This document shows, one piece after another, positions 1 through 6,468 of a DNA stretch of 64,000 nt. This DNA comes from Salinispora vitiensis (GTDB taxonomy: Bacteria; Actinomycetota; Actinomycetes; Mycobacteriales; Micromonosporaceae). A program made the translations under genes and the position numbers. How positions within the stretch are numbered: the first letter of the stretch is position 1; each line of letters starts with the position of its first letter. A model generated the notes under the pieces. That model saw only the letters and a list, made by a program, of their open reading frames with translations, was not told the origin of the DNA and did not search any database. Location of the stretch: positions 3,102,777 to 3,166,776 of the forward strand of contig NZ_KB900388.1 in the NCBI RefSeq assembly GCF_000378825.1. The letters are read 5' to 3'.

Positions 1-631
1 GGTACCCGGCGTACGACAGGACGGACTCCACCCAGGCGTCCCGCTCACCCGGGTCCACGGGTGGTGGTATCACCGGCGTCGGCCAGTCTCTCCAGTCGAG
101 CAGCTGTTCCCGCAGCTGCGCGATGCCGTGACCGCGGTGGCCGACCACCGCGACCACCGGCACTCCCAGGGCCTGGCTCAGCGCGTCGACATCCACCGCG
201 CCCTGGCGGCGGAGCAACTCGTCGGTGAAGGTCAGCACCACGCAGCTGGGAAGACCCCGGGCCAGCACCTGCGCGACGAATCCCAACGAGCGCCGCAGGG
301 TCGTCGCGTCAACCACGATCAGCAACACATCGGGCGCCCGCATGCCGTTGCCGTCCAGGACATCGACCAGAACCTGCTCGTCCAGACTGACCGGGTCCAG
401 CCCGTACGAGCCGGGGAGATCCTCGACGGCGAGCTTACGGTCGCCGACCCGGCAGGTCCCGGCGAAGCGGGACACGGTCACCCCGGGATAGTTTCCGGTC
501 TTGGCGTTCAAGCCGGTGAGGGCGTTGAAGACGCTGGTCTTGCCCGCGTTGGGGGCACCGACCAGGGCCACCTGCGGCAGCTGGGTCAGCGGGGCCGCGG
601 GCTGACCGCTCTCGTGGCAGGAGCTGCTCAC
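1..631 (-). CDS. feoB: Ferrous iron transporter FeoB, N-terminal part (cut by window edge)
   Basis: FeoB is the inner-membrane Fe(II) transporter with an N-terminal G-protein domain. The 210 residues seen here are that G domain: G1 motif GAPNAGKTS at residues 25-33, the switch region NYPGVTVS, G3 motif DLPGSYGL, and a TDE at the G4 position where many FeoBs have NxxD. The GTG start overlaps the feoA stop as GTGA, so the two are translationally coupled. The membrane part lies outside the window. Expression should follow the iron box in front of feoA. Family assignment is firm; the product cannot be judged for completeness. Confidence 0.93.
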   Translation of the reverse strand, partial: MSSSCHESGQPAAPLTQLPQVALVGAPNAGKTSVFNALTGLNAKTGNYPGVTVSRFAGTCRVGDRKLAVEDLPGSYGLDPVSLDEQVLVDVLDGNGMRAPDVLLIVVDATTLRRSLGFVAQVLARGLPSCVVLTFTDELLRRQGAVDVDALSQALGVPVVAVVGHRGHGIAQLREQLLDWRDWPTPVIPPPVDPGERDAWVESVLSYAGY

Positions 632-960
632 CCGTCCACCTCGACCACGTTCACGCAGGACGCCTGCGCCCGGCGGAGGCAGATCTCGTAATCCTTCACC
701 AGGTAGATCAGGGGGTCGCGCAGCGGTGCCCGGCGCAGCATCCGGACCTCCGTGCCCGGCGTGAAACCGAGGTCGGCCAGACGCCGCGCGACAGCCGGGG
801 AATCGGGCACCGAGACGCTCACCACCTGCGCGGTGGCGCTCGGCGTCAGGTCGGCCAGCGTCCTTTCGCCGCGCCGGGCCTCAGCCGGGGGCCGACCGTC
901 GGGCCGGGCCTCAGCCCCGGGCCGACCGTCGGTCCCCTGTTCGAACGTCCTGCTCGTCAT
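628..960 (-). CDS. feoA: FeoA, SH3-like accessory protein of ferrous iron transport
   Basis: A 110-residue protein whose C-terminal 75 residues form the FeoA SH3-like domain: a Leu-Gly-Phe-Thr-Pro-Gly turn, then beta strands ending in Val-Asn-Val-Val-Glu-Val. The first 35 residues are a polar, repeated extension rich in Gly, Arg, Pro and Glu that FeoA does not need. FeoA helps the FeoB transporter in a way that is still debated. A GGGGG ribosome site lies 5 bases before the ATG. It is the first gene of feoAB, and an iron box sits 29 bases upstream. Confidence 0.92.
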   Translation of the reverse strand: MTSRTFEQGTDGRPGAEARPDGRPPAEARRGERTLADLTPSATAQVVSVSVPDSPAVARRLADLGFTPGTEVRMLRRAPLRDPLIYLVKDYEICLRRAQASCVNVVEVDG

Positions 961-989
961 GCACGCCCCCAGCCAGACTCACCTTGAGA

Positions 990-1008
990 TTAGGTAAGGC
1001 TAACCTCA
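990..1008 (-). promoter_or_regulatory. IdeR/DtxR iron box in front of feoAB
   Basis: The 19 bases TTAGGTAAGGCTAACCTCA match the actinobacterial iron box (TTAGGTTAGGCTAACCTAA) at all but a few positions, including the core GGCTAACCT. The site lies 29 bases upstream of the feoA ATG, where an iron-loaded repressor would block the promoter. Binding is inferred from the match. Confidence 0.87.
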
Positions 1009-1172
1009 GGAAAACTCGCTGGAGCGTGACCTTCGGCCCCTCTTCTCGGGACAGTTGCGGGCCAGCACGGCGCGCCTAGCACGCCGGGCTAGCGCCAGGC
1101 GGCGCCCCAGGCAGCCTGGTCGGCGGAGGGCAGCAAGAGCCGCGCCCGTGGCGTTGTACGCGGGTTCGCTTC

Positions 1173-1212
1173 GCCGACAAGGGCTGTGCGATGCCGACAA
1201 GGGCTGTGCGAT
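1173..1212. repeat. Perfect 20-bp tandem duplication
   Basis: The unit GCCGACAAGGGCTGTGCGAT occurs twice head to tail with no mismatch. It is in non-coding sequence and looks like a recent slippage or duplication event. Confidence 0.85.
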
Positions 1213-1582
1213 CAGGGACGCGCGGCCCCGGGCGGGTCAGGGTCGAGGCTACCGGCTCGGCTGCCGAGATCAGGCGCCTGGGAGCCACTCGCATTGAACG
1301 CCATAGCTGCTCGTCTGAGCTCGATAGAACGTGCCGTCCGAGACGCCCCGACGTGCCTGGGCGGCCGGGACAGGGCAAAGCGGGGCCTATCAGCATCTGG
1401 GCGATGGTCAACCCTGATTCACATGCCGGATAAAAGCCCCTTGGCAGGGCATCGGCTGGTTTGGGATGACCGTGAGCTGTGGCGTCCAATTCCGACCAGA
1501 CTCCGCGTTTGGGTAGCCGTCCCAGCAGCACAAATCCAGGACTCTGAATCGAGTCGGGCGAGGTCTGGCTTCAGAAACAGGC

Positions 1583-1623
1583 TGTCCGTCTCTCCAGCGG
1601 ACCAGCCGATGGAGAGACGGACA
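1583..1623 (-). terminator. 13-bp perfect stem-loop, probable terminator
   Basis: TGTCCGTCTCTCC at 1583-1595 is the exact reverse complement of 1611-1623, with a 15-base loop. It lies about 50 bases beyond the 3' end of the Ala-rich ORF on the minus strand, so termination is the simplest role. There is no U tract, as is usual in actinomycetes. Confidence 0.5.
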
Positions 1624-1672
1624 ACGCTCAGCCGTGGTGCAGCCACCGCGGCCACTGCCGTCCTCATTCCCG

Positions 1673-1966
1673 TCAGGCAGGCCGCCTCACCGCACTGGCA
1701 GCACTGGCAGCGCTGGCAGCACCGGCAGCGGCAGCGCTGGCAGCACCGGCAGCGGCAGCACCGGCAGCACCGGCAGCGGCAGTACCGGCAACACCGGCAG
1801 CGGCAGCCGCCTGCGACTGCTCCGCTGCGGCCTCCAATTCGGCGGCGAGCTGCGCGTCGGCCTCCTCACGGGCGTCCCGCTCAGAGGACCGCTCGGCTAG
1901 GACGCGCTCGAGCGCCGTATCCATTACGCCCGCCATGCCCTTATCCGGAGTAGTCTTATCAGCCAT
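1673..1966 (-). CDS. Small acidic/Ala-rich repeat protein, hypothetical
   Basis: A 97-residue ORF of unknown family. Residues 1-50 are charged and could form a helix or coiled coil (Leu-Glu-Arg-Val-Leu-Ala-Glu-Arg, then Glu-Glu-Ala-Asp). Residues 51-93 are almost only Ala and Gly with a few Ser, Thr and Val, encoded by GGCAGC-type repeats. The start is weak: the nearest G-rich element is over 10 bases from the ATG. The opposite strand would give a Gly-Ser-Thr tract, so coding strand is not certain. The non-repetitive N-terminus on this strand looks more protein-like, and a stem-loop follows its stop codon. Confidence 0.4.
   Translation of the reverse strand: MADKTTPDKGMAGVMDTALERVLAERSSERDAREEADAQLAAELEAAAEQSQAAAAAGVAGTAAAGAAGAAAAGAASAAAAGAASAASAASAVRRPA
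1695..1806. repeat. GGCAGC/GGCAGT-type hexanucleotide microsatellite
   Basis: About 110 bases of near-perfect repeats of CTGGCAG, CCGGCAG and CGGCAG units (register of 3 and 6). They encode the Ala/Gly-rich tail of the minus-strand ORF. Length is in multiples of three, so expansion or contraction would keep frame. Confidence 0.8.
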
Positions 1967-2175
1967 CGTGGGAGGCTACCCCAAATGTGAGCAATTGTCA
2001 GGACCGCATCGACCTGGGTCAGTCACGCTGATCGCTGTGGTGCGCTGTTAGTCGGGGCACCACGTGGTCCCCGGCGCAGCGCCGGTGCCGGATCACACTA
2101 CGACCCCCACCGCCACAGCGCCCTACAACACCTGCTCAACCCAGATCAACCTGTGGAGACTTGACACAGGGCAAC

Positions 2176-2775
2176 TCACGCGCCGCCGGACAGCCGACGC
2201 ACCAGGCGCCACGAGCCCGGTAGCAGGCCCGCAGCGAGCAGGGCCTTGAGCAGGTCGCCCGGCAGGAACGCAACGAGGCCCAGCAGGAGCGCGGTCGGCA
2301 CGTCCATCCCGGTGGCGACCGTCAACCAGGGAACACCAACCGCATAGATCACCACGTTCCCGAACACCATCAGCCCGAACATGCGCCACGGCCGCCGGTC
2401 CGCCCCGGCCGAGGCAAGCCGGCCGACAACCGCCGCGGCCAACACGAAGCCCAGCAGGTAGCCCGCGGTCGCGGACTGCCAGCCGTGCGCGCCGTCGGCA
2501 AACCACGGCACCCCCAACACCCCCGCCACCAGGTAGAGCAGCATGCTCGCCACCCCACGGGCCGACCCGAGCGCGGTCCCGGCCAAGAGCACCGCGAAGG
2601 TCTGCCCGGTCACGGGGACCGGTGACCCGGGAATCGCCACCGACACCTGCGCAGCGGCACCGACGACAGCGGCGCCACCAACAACCAGGGCGACCTCCCG
2701 CGCCACGGAACCGCCCCACGCGTCGGCCAACACGCCGACACGTGGGCCGGAGGCCAGCACCAAACCGTCTGCCAT
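2176..2775 (-). CDS. bioY: BioY, biotin-binding S component of an ECF transporter
   Basis: A 199-residue integral membrane protein with about six membrane segments. After the first helix comes the family's Pro-Val-Pro-Val-Thr-Gly-Gln-Thr motif (residues 52-59). A Gly-Val-Pro-Trp-Phe-Ala loop and a C-terminal Pro-Gly-Asp-Leu-Leu-Lys turn also match BioY. It captures biotin at the membrane and usually works with shared or dedicated EcfA/EcfT energising proteins. None is next to it, so it must work alone or with a module encoded elsewhere. AGGAGG lies 5 bases before the ATG. No BirA-like operator was recognised. Confidence 0.92.
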   Translation of the reverse strand: MADGLVLASGPRVGVLADAWGGSVAREVALVVGGAAVVGAAAQVSVAIPGSPVPVTGQTFAVLLAGTALGSARGVASMLLYLVAGVLGVPWFADGAHGWQSATAGYLLGFVLAAAVVGRLASAGADRRPWRMFGLMVFGNVVIYAVGVPWLTVATGMDVPTALLLGLVAFLPGDLLKALLAAGLLPGSWRLVRRLSGGA

Positions 2776-3026
2776 TCCATCCTCCTGTTGTCGCTACCGA
2801 CGCCGGTGGCGTCCCTACAGATCATGTGGATCTTCCCAGCCCTGCCGCCGGCCCGGTCGTCCGCCCACAGCCCGTCATGCAGCACAGTCAGGATGATCAT
2901 TCACGCCGGGACGGTAGGCGACGAAAACATCCTCGACCCGGGCCATCCGGCCTACTCAACACCTACCCCCACACCACCACCGAAATACGGGTGCGCCGAA
3001 GCGGCCGATTCGATACTGATATCGCC

Positions 3027-3566
3027 ATGCCAGAGCTGAGCCCGCCCACCGTACGGGTGCATCAATCGTTCGTTGCCGCCATGGCCGAGTTCCGCGCCGA
3101 GGGACGCGGCAGCACGGAAGACGGCAGCATGATCGGGTCCGAGCTGCGCATATTCTCGCGCCACTGGTCAACTCCCGCCGGGTTCGCGGCGTACGTCGAT
3201 TGGCTACGAAAGCAAAACCTCGAGGACTCCCCGCGCCCGAACGGGCACGTACCGTCAACCACCTTGTGGTGGGTCCAGGACGACGCCTACCTCGGCCGCC
3301 TCGCGATCCGGCATCGCCTGACCCCGTACCTGCGGGACTTCGGCGGGCACATCGGCTATGACGTGCGACCAACCGCACGGCGGCGGGGCCACGCGACCGC
3401 GATGCTGACCGCCGCGCTGCCCGTGGCGCACCGCCTGGACATCGCATCCGCCCTGGTGACGTGCGATGTGGACAACGTCGCCTCCCGTAAGGTGATCGAG
3501 CGCAACGGCGGGATCTTCGCCGACCAACGCAGCGAGAAGCTCCGGTTCTGGGTTCCGACCGGCTGA
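3027..3566 (+). CDS. GNAT-family N-acetyltransferase
   Basis: A 179-residue protein. The C-terminal 80 residues carry a GNAT acetyl-CoA fold: a strand (Gly-His-Ile-Gly-Tyr-Asp-Val-Arg), the pyrophosphate loop Arg-Arg-Arg-Gly-His-Ala-Thr (about residues 118-124), and the Asn-x-x-Ser-Arg-Lys-Val-Ile-Glu-Arg-Asn-Gly-Gly helix. It resembles the predicted acetyltransferases of COG3981, substrate unknown. The chosen ATG has no Shine-Dalgarno site but has a possible -10 box (TACTGA, 3014-3019) 7 bases upstream, so it may be leaderless. Upstream in-frame sequence is not protein-like. Confidence 0.85.
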   Translation: MPELSPPTVRVHQSFVAAMAEFRAEGRGSTEDGSMIGSELRIFSRHWSTPAGFAAYVDWLRKQNLEDSPRPNGHVPSTTLWWVQDDAYLGRLAIRHRLTPYLRDFGGHIGYDVRPTARRRGHATAMLTAALPVAHRLDIASALVTCDVDNVASRKVIERNGGIFADQRSEKLRFWVPTG

Positions 3567-3602
3567 CCCGGCCGCACGGACGGCGGATCAGCCGCATCCG
3601 AG

Positions 3603-3860
3603 TCACTCTCCGCGGTAGCCCTCCCAGTGCGGAGCCGGGCCACGGTGCGGGGCGACCGGGCTGTTATCAGGCATCAACTCACCGGTGTCGTCGAATACGA
3701 TCACGCCGTTGCAGCGCAGACTCCAGCCCTGCTCCGGGTGGGACGCGATGATGCGGGCCGCCTCATGGTCGACCGCGCTGGCGGCAGGACACGTCGGCTG
3801 ATGGTTGCACGGACTGTTGGCGTTGTGCCGGGCTCGGAGGGCGAGGTCGACGGTGTGCAT
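3603..3860 (-). CDS. DUF5999 family protein
   Basis: An 85-residue small protein matching DUF5999 of actinomycetes as I recall it: Cys-Asn-His-Gln-Pro-x-Cys-Pro near the front, then Ala-Ala-Arg-Ile-Ile-Ala-x-His-Pro-Glu-Gln-Gly-Trp-Ser-Leu-x-Cys-Asn-Gly, then a Phe-Asp-Asp-Thr-Gly-Glu-Leu-x-Pro-Asp segment and a final Ala-Pro-His-Arg. The three Cys and several His could bind a metal, but no function is known. The start used is the internal ATG with AGAGGAG about 7 bases upstream, not an earlier in-frame Met. Confidence 0.82.
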   Translation of the reverse strand: MHTVDLALRARHNANSPCNHQPTCPAASAVDHEAARIIASHPEQGWSLRCNGVIVFDDTGELMPDNSPVAPHRGPAPHWEGYRGE

Positions 3861-4010
3861 GTCGGTTCTCCTCTCAACTGGGCTACTCAGCCGCGCTGGC
3901 GCTCGGAACGGAATGGAGTGGCCGCCTCCTACCAATTCGCTACGTCATCGCTGAACAGATGAGGCGGCCCACCCCCGGGCTGATACAGGCACGGCAGAAT
4001 ACTGACAGAC

Positions 4011-4068
4011 ATATTGAGAGATCATAAAAAATAGGGTAAGTAGAGAAAGAAAAAATGAGCCTGATCAC
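4011..4068. other. AT-rich patch between DUF5999 and ADP-ribosylglycohydrolase genes
   Basis: About 58 bases of strongly AT-rich sequence, with runs of A at 4025-4031 and 4050-4057, stand out against the 70 percent GC background. It lies just past the 3' end of the minus-strand hydrolase gene, so its T runs could aid termination; it is also upstream of the DUF5999 gene. No clear stem is attached. Confidence 0.45.
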
Positions 4069-4080
4069 GAATTGAAAGAA

Positions 4081-5088
4081 TCAGTCCCAGGCTTCGCCCA
4101 TCCTGGCGAGTTCGTCGGCGTACTCGATCTGATCGCGCCAGGGCTCCGGCCACGTGGCCATACCGTGGGCGGCACCGAGGAACGCGCCGGTCAGACCGGC
4201 GATGGAGTCGGAGTCGCCGGAGGTGGTGGCGGCGCGGGCAAGGGCGGACACCGGATCGTCGGCATGCCGGATCGCGCAGAACAGTGCGGTGGCCAGGGCC
4301 TCCTCGGCGATCCAGCCGGCACCGGTGATCCGGCAGGCGTCCGCGCCGTCGTCGGCCGAGGCGAGCGCCAGATCGAGCCGATCCAGTACGTGCTGGCACT
4401 CGTCCCAGCCACGGGCGAGGTAGTCGGCGGGATTGGCGACGCCGGGCTGCTGCCACAGCGCACCCAACCACTCGTCGCGGTAGACGGTGCGCTGGTCGTG
4501 GGCGCGGGCTCGCAGCAGCGTGGGCAGGGACGGCAGCTCCGCGCCGTCGCGCAGCAGCCGCACGGCGTACGCGGTCAGCTCACTGGCGGCGAGCGCGGTG
4601 GGATGCCCATGGGTCATCGCGGCCTGCAGCTGCGCCACCCCGGCGAGGGTGTCCAGGTCGTAGCCGGCGACGAGCCCGACCGGCGCGACCCGCATGTTCG
4701 CGCCGCAGCCCTTCGAGCCGACCATCGTGGCCTGGGTCCACGGCTGGCCGAGGGCCAGGTTCCCGCAGGCACGCAGGCAGGTCATTCCCGGTGCGCGGTT
4801 GTTGTCGGGACTGGCTGCCCACTGCACGAACCGCTCCCGAAGCAGCGGTTCCAACACCTCGGCCGTCGGCGCGGGCGCATCCAACAGCGCCATCCCGACC
4901 GCCAGGGTCAGCTGGGTGTCGTCGGTGACGGGTGCGGGGTCGCCCGCCAACTCGCGCGGGCCGTCGGGCCCGTAGCGGGCCTGGATGTCCGGGACCGTCA
5001 TGAACTCGGTCGGTCCGCCCAAGGCGTCGCCATAGGCCAACCCGAACAGGCACCCGGACGCCGCATTCGACGTAGTCGGCTCTCGCAT
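4081..5088 (-). CDS. ADP-ribosylglycohydrolase (DraG/ARH family)
   Basis: A 335-residue cytoplasmic hydrolase expected to remove ADP-ribose from a protein or small substrate using a pair of metal ions. It has the N-terminal family sequence Gly-Leu-Ala-Tyr-Gly-Asp-Ala-Leu-Gly-Gly-Pro-Thr-Glu-Phe. A metal-site Thr-Asp-Asp-Thr-Gln follows, then Asn-Asn-Arg-Ala-Pro-Gly, and a C-terminal Gly-Asp-Ser-Asp-Ser-Ile-Ala-Gly-Leu-Thr-Gly-Ala. All are standard. The start is the ATG at 5088: it has no ribosome site, but a -10 box TACCAT (5098-5103) is 9 bases upstream, so the transcript is probably leaderless. No ADP-ribosyltransferase is nearby. Confidence 0.92.
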   Translation of the reverse strand: MREPTTSNAASGCLFGLAYGDALGGPTEFMTVPDIQARYGPDGPRELAGDPAPVTDDTQLTLAVGMALLDAPAPTAEVLEPLLRERFVQWAASPDNNRAPGMTCLRACGNLALGQPWTQATMVGSKGCGANMRVAPVGLVAGYDLDTLAGVAQLQAAMTHGHPTALAASELTAYAVRLLRDGAELPSLPTLLRARAHDQRTVYRDEWLGALWQQPGVANPADYLARGWDECQHVLDRLDLALASADDGADACRITGAGWIAEEALATALFCAIRHADDPVSALARAATTSGDSDSIAGLTGAFLGAAHGMATWPEPWRDQIEYADELARMGEAWD

Positions 5089-5097
5089 ATCGGGTGG

Positions 5098-5103
5098 ATG
5101 GTA
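5098..5103 (-). promoter_or_regulatory. -10 box of a leaderless promoter (ADP-ribosylglycohydrolase)
   Basis: TACCAT on the minus strand ends 9 bases before the ATG, and no Shine-Dalgarno site is present. No clear -35 element is visible. Confidence 0.5.
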
Positions 5104-5173
5104 GCCCAACGGATGGCACTGCGGGGGTACCAGATTGACGATAATGGGGCCGACACACGAGCGAGGAGAGATC

Positions 5174-5581
5174 ATGGACGACTGGAACGCCAAGATCATA
5201 AAAGAGTTTCGCGAAAACGACGGGCGGGTCGGTGGCCAGTTCGCAGGCGCACCCCTGCTGCTGTTACACACGGTGGGCGCCAAAAGTGGGCAGCCCCGTT
5301 TGAACCCGATGATGTACCAGAAGTTGGATCGTGGTTACGCCGTGTTCGCCTCCAAGGCCGGCGCCCCCAGCAACCCCGACTGGTACCACAACCTACGAGC
5401 CCATCCGCAGGTCAAGGCGGAGATCGGCACGGACACGTTCAACCTGGTGGCCAGGGTCGCCGCGGGGGACGAGCGGGAGCGCATCTGGAGCGCGCAGAAG
5501 GAAGCCTTCCCCGGCTTCGCGGAGTACGAAGCCAAGACCGACCGGGAAATCCCCGTCGTCGTGCTGGAAGCCGCCTCGTAA
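5174..5581 (+). CDS. Nitroreductase/deazaflavin-dependent oxidoreductase (Ddn-like, DUF385)
   Basis: A 135-residue split-barrel protein of the F420H2-dependent reductase family. It shows the family core: Leu-Leu-Leu-Leu-His-Thr-Val-Gly-Ala-Lys-Ser-Gly, then Asn-Pro-Met-Met-Tyr, then Ala-Ser-Lys-Ala-Gly-Ala-Pro-Ser-Asn-Pro-Asp-Trp-Tyr-His-Asn-Leu. These residues contact deazaflavin F420 in known members. The reaction here is unknown; family members reduce quinones, nitro compounds and other enoates. AGGAGAG lies 5 bases before the ATG at 5174, so the earlier ATG at 5135 is rejected. Confidence 0.9.
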   Translation: MDDWNAKIIKEFRENDGRVGGQFAGAPLLLLHTVGAKSGQPRLNPMMYQKLDRGYAVFASKAGAPSNPDWYHNLRAHPQVKAEIGTDTFNLVARVAAGDERERIWSAQKEAFPGFAEYEAKTDREIPVVVLEAAS

Positions 5582-5598
5582 ACCGAGCCCGAACTCCT

Positions 5599-5627
5599 TT
5601 GCTCCACGTCAGACGGACGGATAGGTT
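5599..5627 (+). promoter_or_regulatory. Promoter of the leaderless MOSC gene
   Basis: TTGCTC (5599-5604) and TAGGTT (5622-5627) are separated by 17 bases, a good sigma-70 arrangement. The ATG follows 7 bases after the -10 box and has no Shine-Dalgarno site, so transcription would begin at or next to the start codon. Confidence 0.6.
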
Positions 5628-5634
5628 GCTGCCC

Positions 5635-6291
5635 ATGGGCAGCATCCTCTCGGTCAACCTGGCGGTACCGGAACCCAGCACCGCGAAGCGAGTCGGGATC
5701 ACCGGCATCAACAAGCAGCCCGTCGACGGACCCGTGACGGTCCGGGCGCCGGGGCCGAAGACCACCGGCCTACACAGCGGCCTGGTCGGCGACCAGATCT
5801 TCGACATCGAGCACCACGGCGGCGACGACCAAGCCGTGTACGCGTACGCCCGGGAGGACTACGACTGGTGGGAGGCCCACCTTGGGCGGGTGCTGCCAGG
5901 CGGGATCTTCGGCGAGAACCTGACCACGGCCGGCGTCGACGTCAACGGTGCGGTGATCGGCGAGACCTGGCGCATCGGCGACCAGCTCGAACTTCAGCCG
6001 ACCTTTGGCCGCGTTCCGTGCGCGACTTTCCAGGCCAAGATGGCGGAGCCGCGGTGGGTGAAGCGGTTCACCCGGGAAAATCGCCCCGGCGCCTACCTTC
6101 GGGTCGTCACACCAGGAGAGGTGCGAGCCGGAGATCCGGTTTCGGTGCTCCACCGGCCGGCCCATGGCGTAACAATCGCGGCGGCCTTCCACGCGTACCT
6201 GACCGAGCCGGAGTTGCTGCCCGCGCTGGCAGAGGTCGAGGGCCTCCCCGACGACCTCCGGCAAACGCTAATGGAACGAGCGCCCAGCTGA
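5635..6291 (+). CDS. MOSC domain protein (YiiM-like)
   Basis: A 218-residue protein with a MOSC (molybdenum cofactor sulfurase C-terminal) domain. Signature pieces are Gly-Asp-x-x-Phe-Asp-x-x-His-His-Gly-Gly-x-Asp-Gln-Ala-Val-Tyr-Ala-Tyr (about residues 53-72), Phe-Gly-Glu-Asn-Leu-Thr-Thr, and Gly-Arg-Val-Pro-Cys-Ala-Thr-Phe with the conserved Cys. E. coli YiiM, a close type, takes part in detoxifying N-hydroxylated compounds with a molybdenum cofactor; the same role is only a guess here. The reading frame is open far upstream, but the first good start is this leaderless ATG. Confidence 0.9.
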   Translation: MGSILSVNLAVPEPSTAKRVGITGINKQPVDGPVTVRAPGPKTTGLHSGLVGDQIFDIEHHGGDDQAVYAYAREDYDWWEAHLGRVLPGGIFGENLTTAGVDVNGAVIGETWRIGDQLELQPTFGRVPCATFQAKMAEPRWVKRFTRENRPGAYLRVVTPGEVRAGDPVSVLHRPAHGVTIAAAFHAYLTEPELLPALAEVEGLPDDLRQTLMERAPS

Positions 6292-6468
6292 GGCAGCCCG
6301 CGACTTGATCCGCAGCCGGGGCGCCTAACCGAAGCTACCCAACGCCGATCCCGACCATCCGCTATTACCAGAGATACCCCGCCTGAACCAAGATCTGTCT
6401 ACAGTGCTGACGCCCTGGTAAGTTCAGCGGCCGATCATTATTCCTCCAATTGGGAGGGGCGGATTTCA

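Larger units (their letters stand above)
1009..1672. other. Gene-poor stretch without a convincing coding region
   Basis: No frame in these 664 bases looks like a protein: the open frames are Arg/Pro-rich and none has a good ribosome site. Two structures stand out: a perfect 20-bp tandem duplication at 1173-1212 and a 13-bp inverted repeat at 1583-1623. Base composition between about 1430 and 1570 is less GC-rich than the flanks, so this may be a decayed remnant, but nothing recognisable survives. Confidence 0.5.

Noticed and set aside
1634..1900. Plus-strand Gly-Ser-Thr repeat frame
   Set aside because: Outside the repeat it has no protein-like part; the minus-strand frame has a better N-terminus and a following stem-loop.
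4072..5634. Long plus-strand open frame running into the MOSC gene
   Set aside because: It lies antisense to the ADP-ribosylglycohydrolase gene and has Gly/Arg/Gln-rich composition without any family likeness; only the part from 5635 is real.
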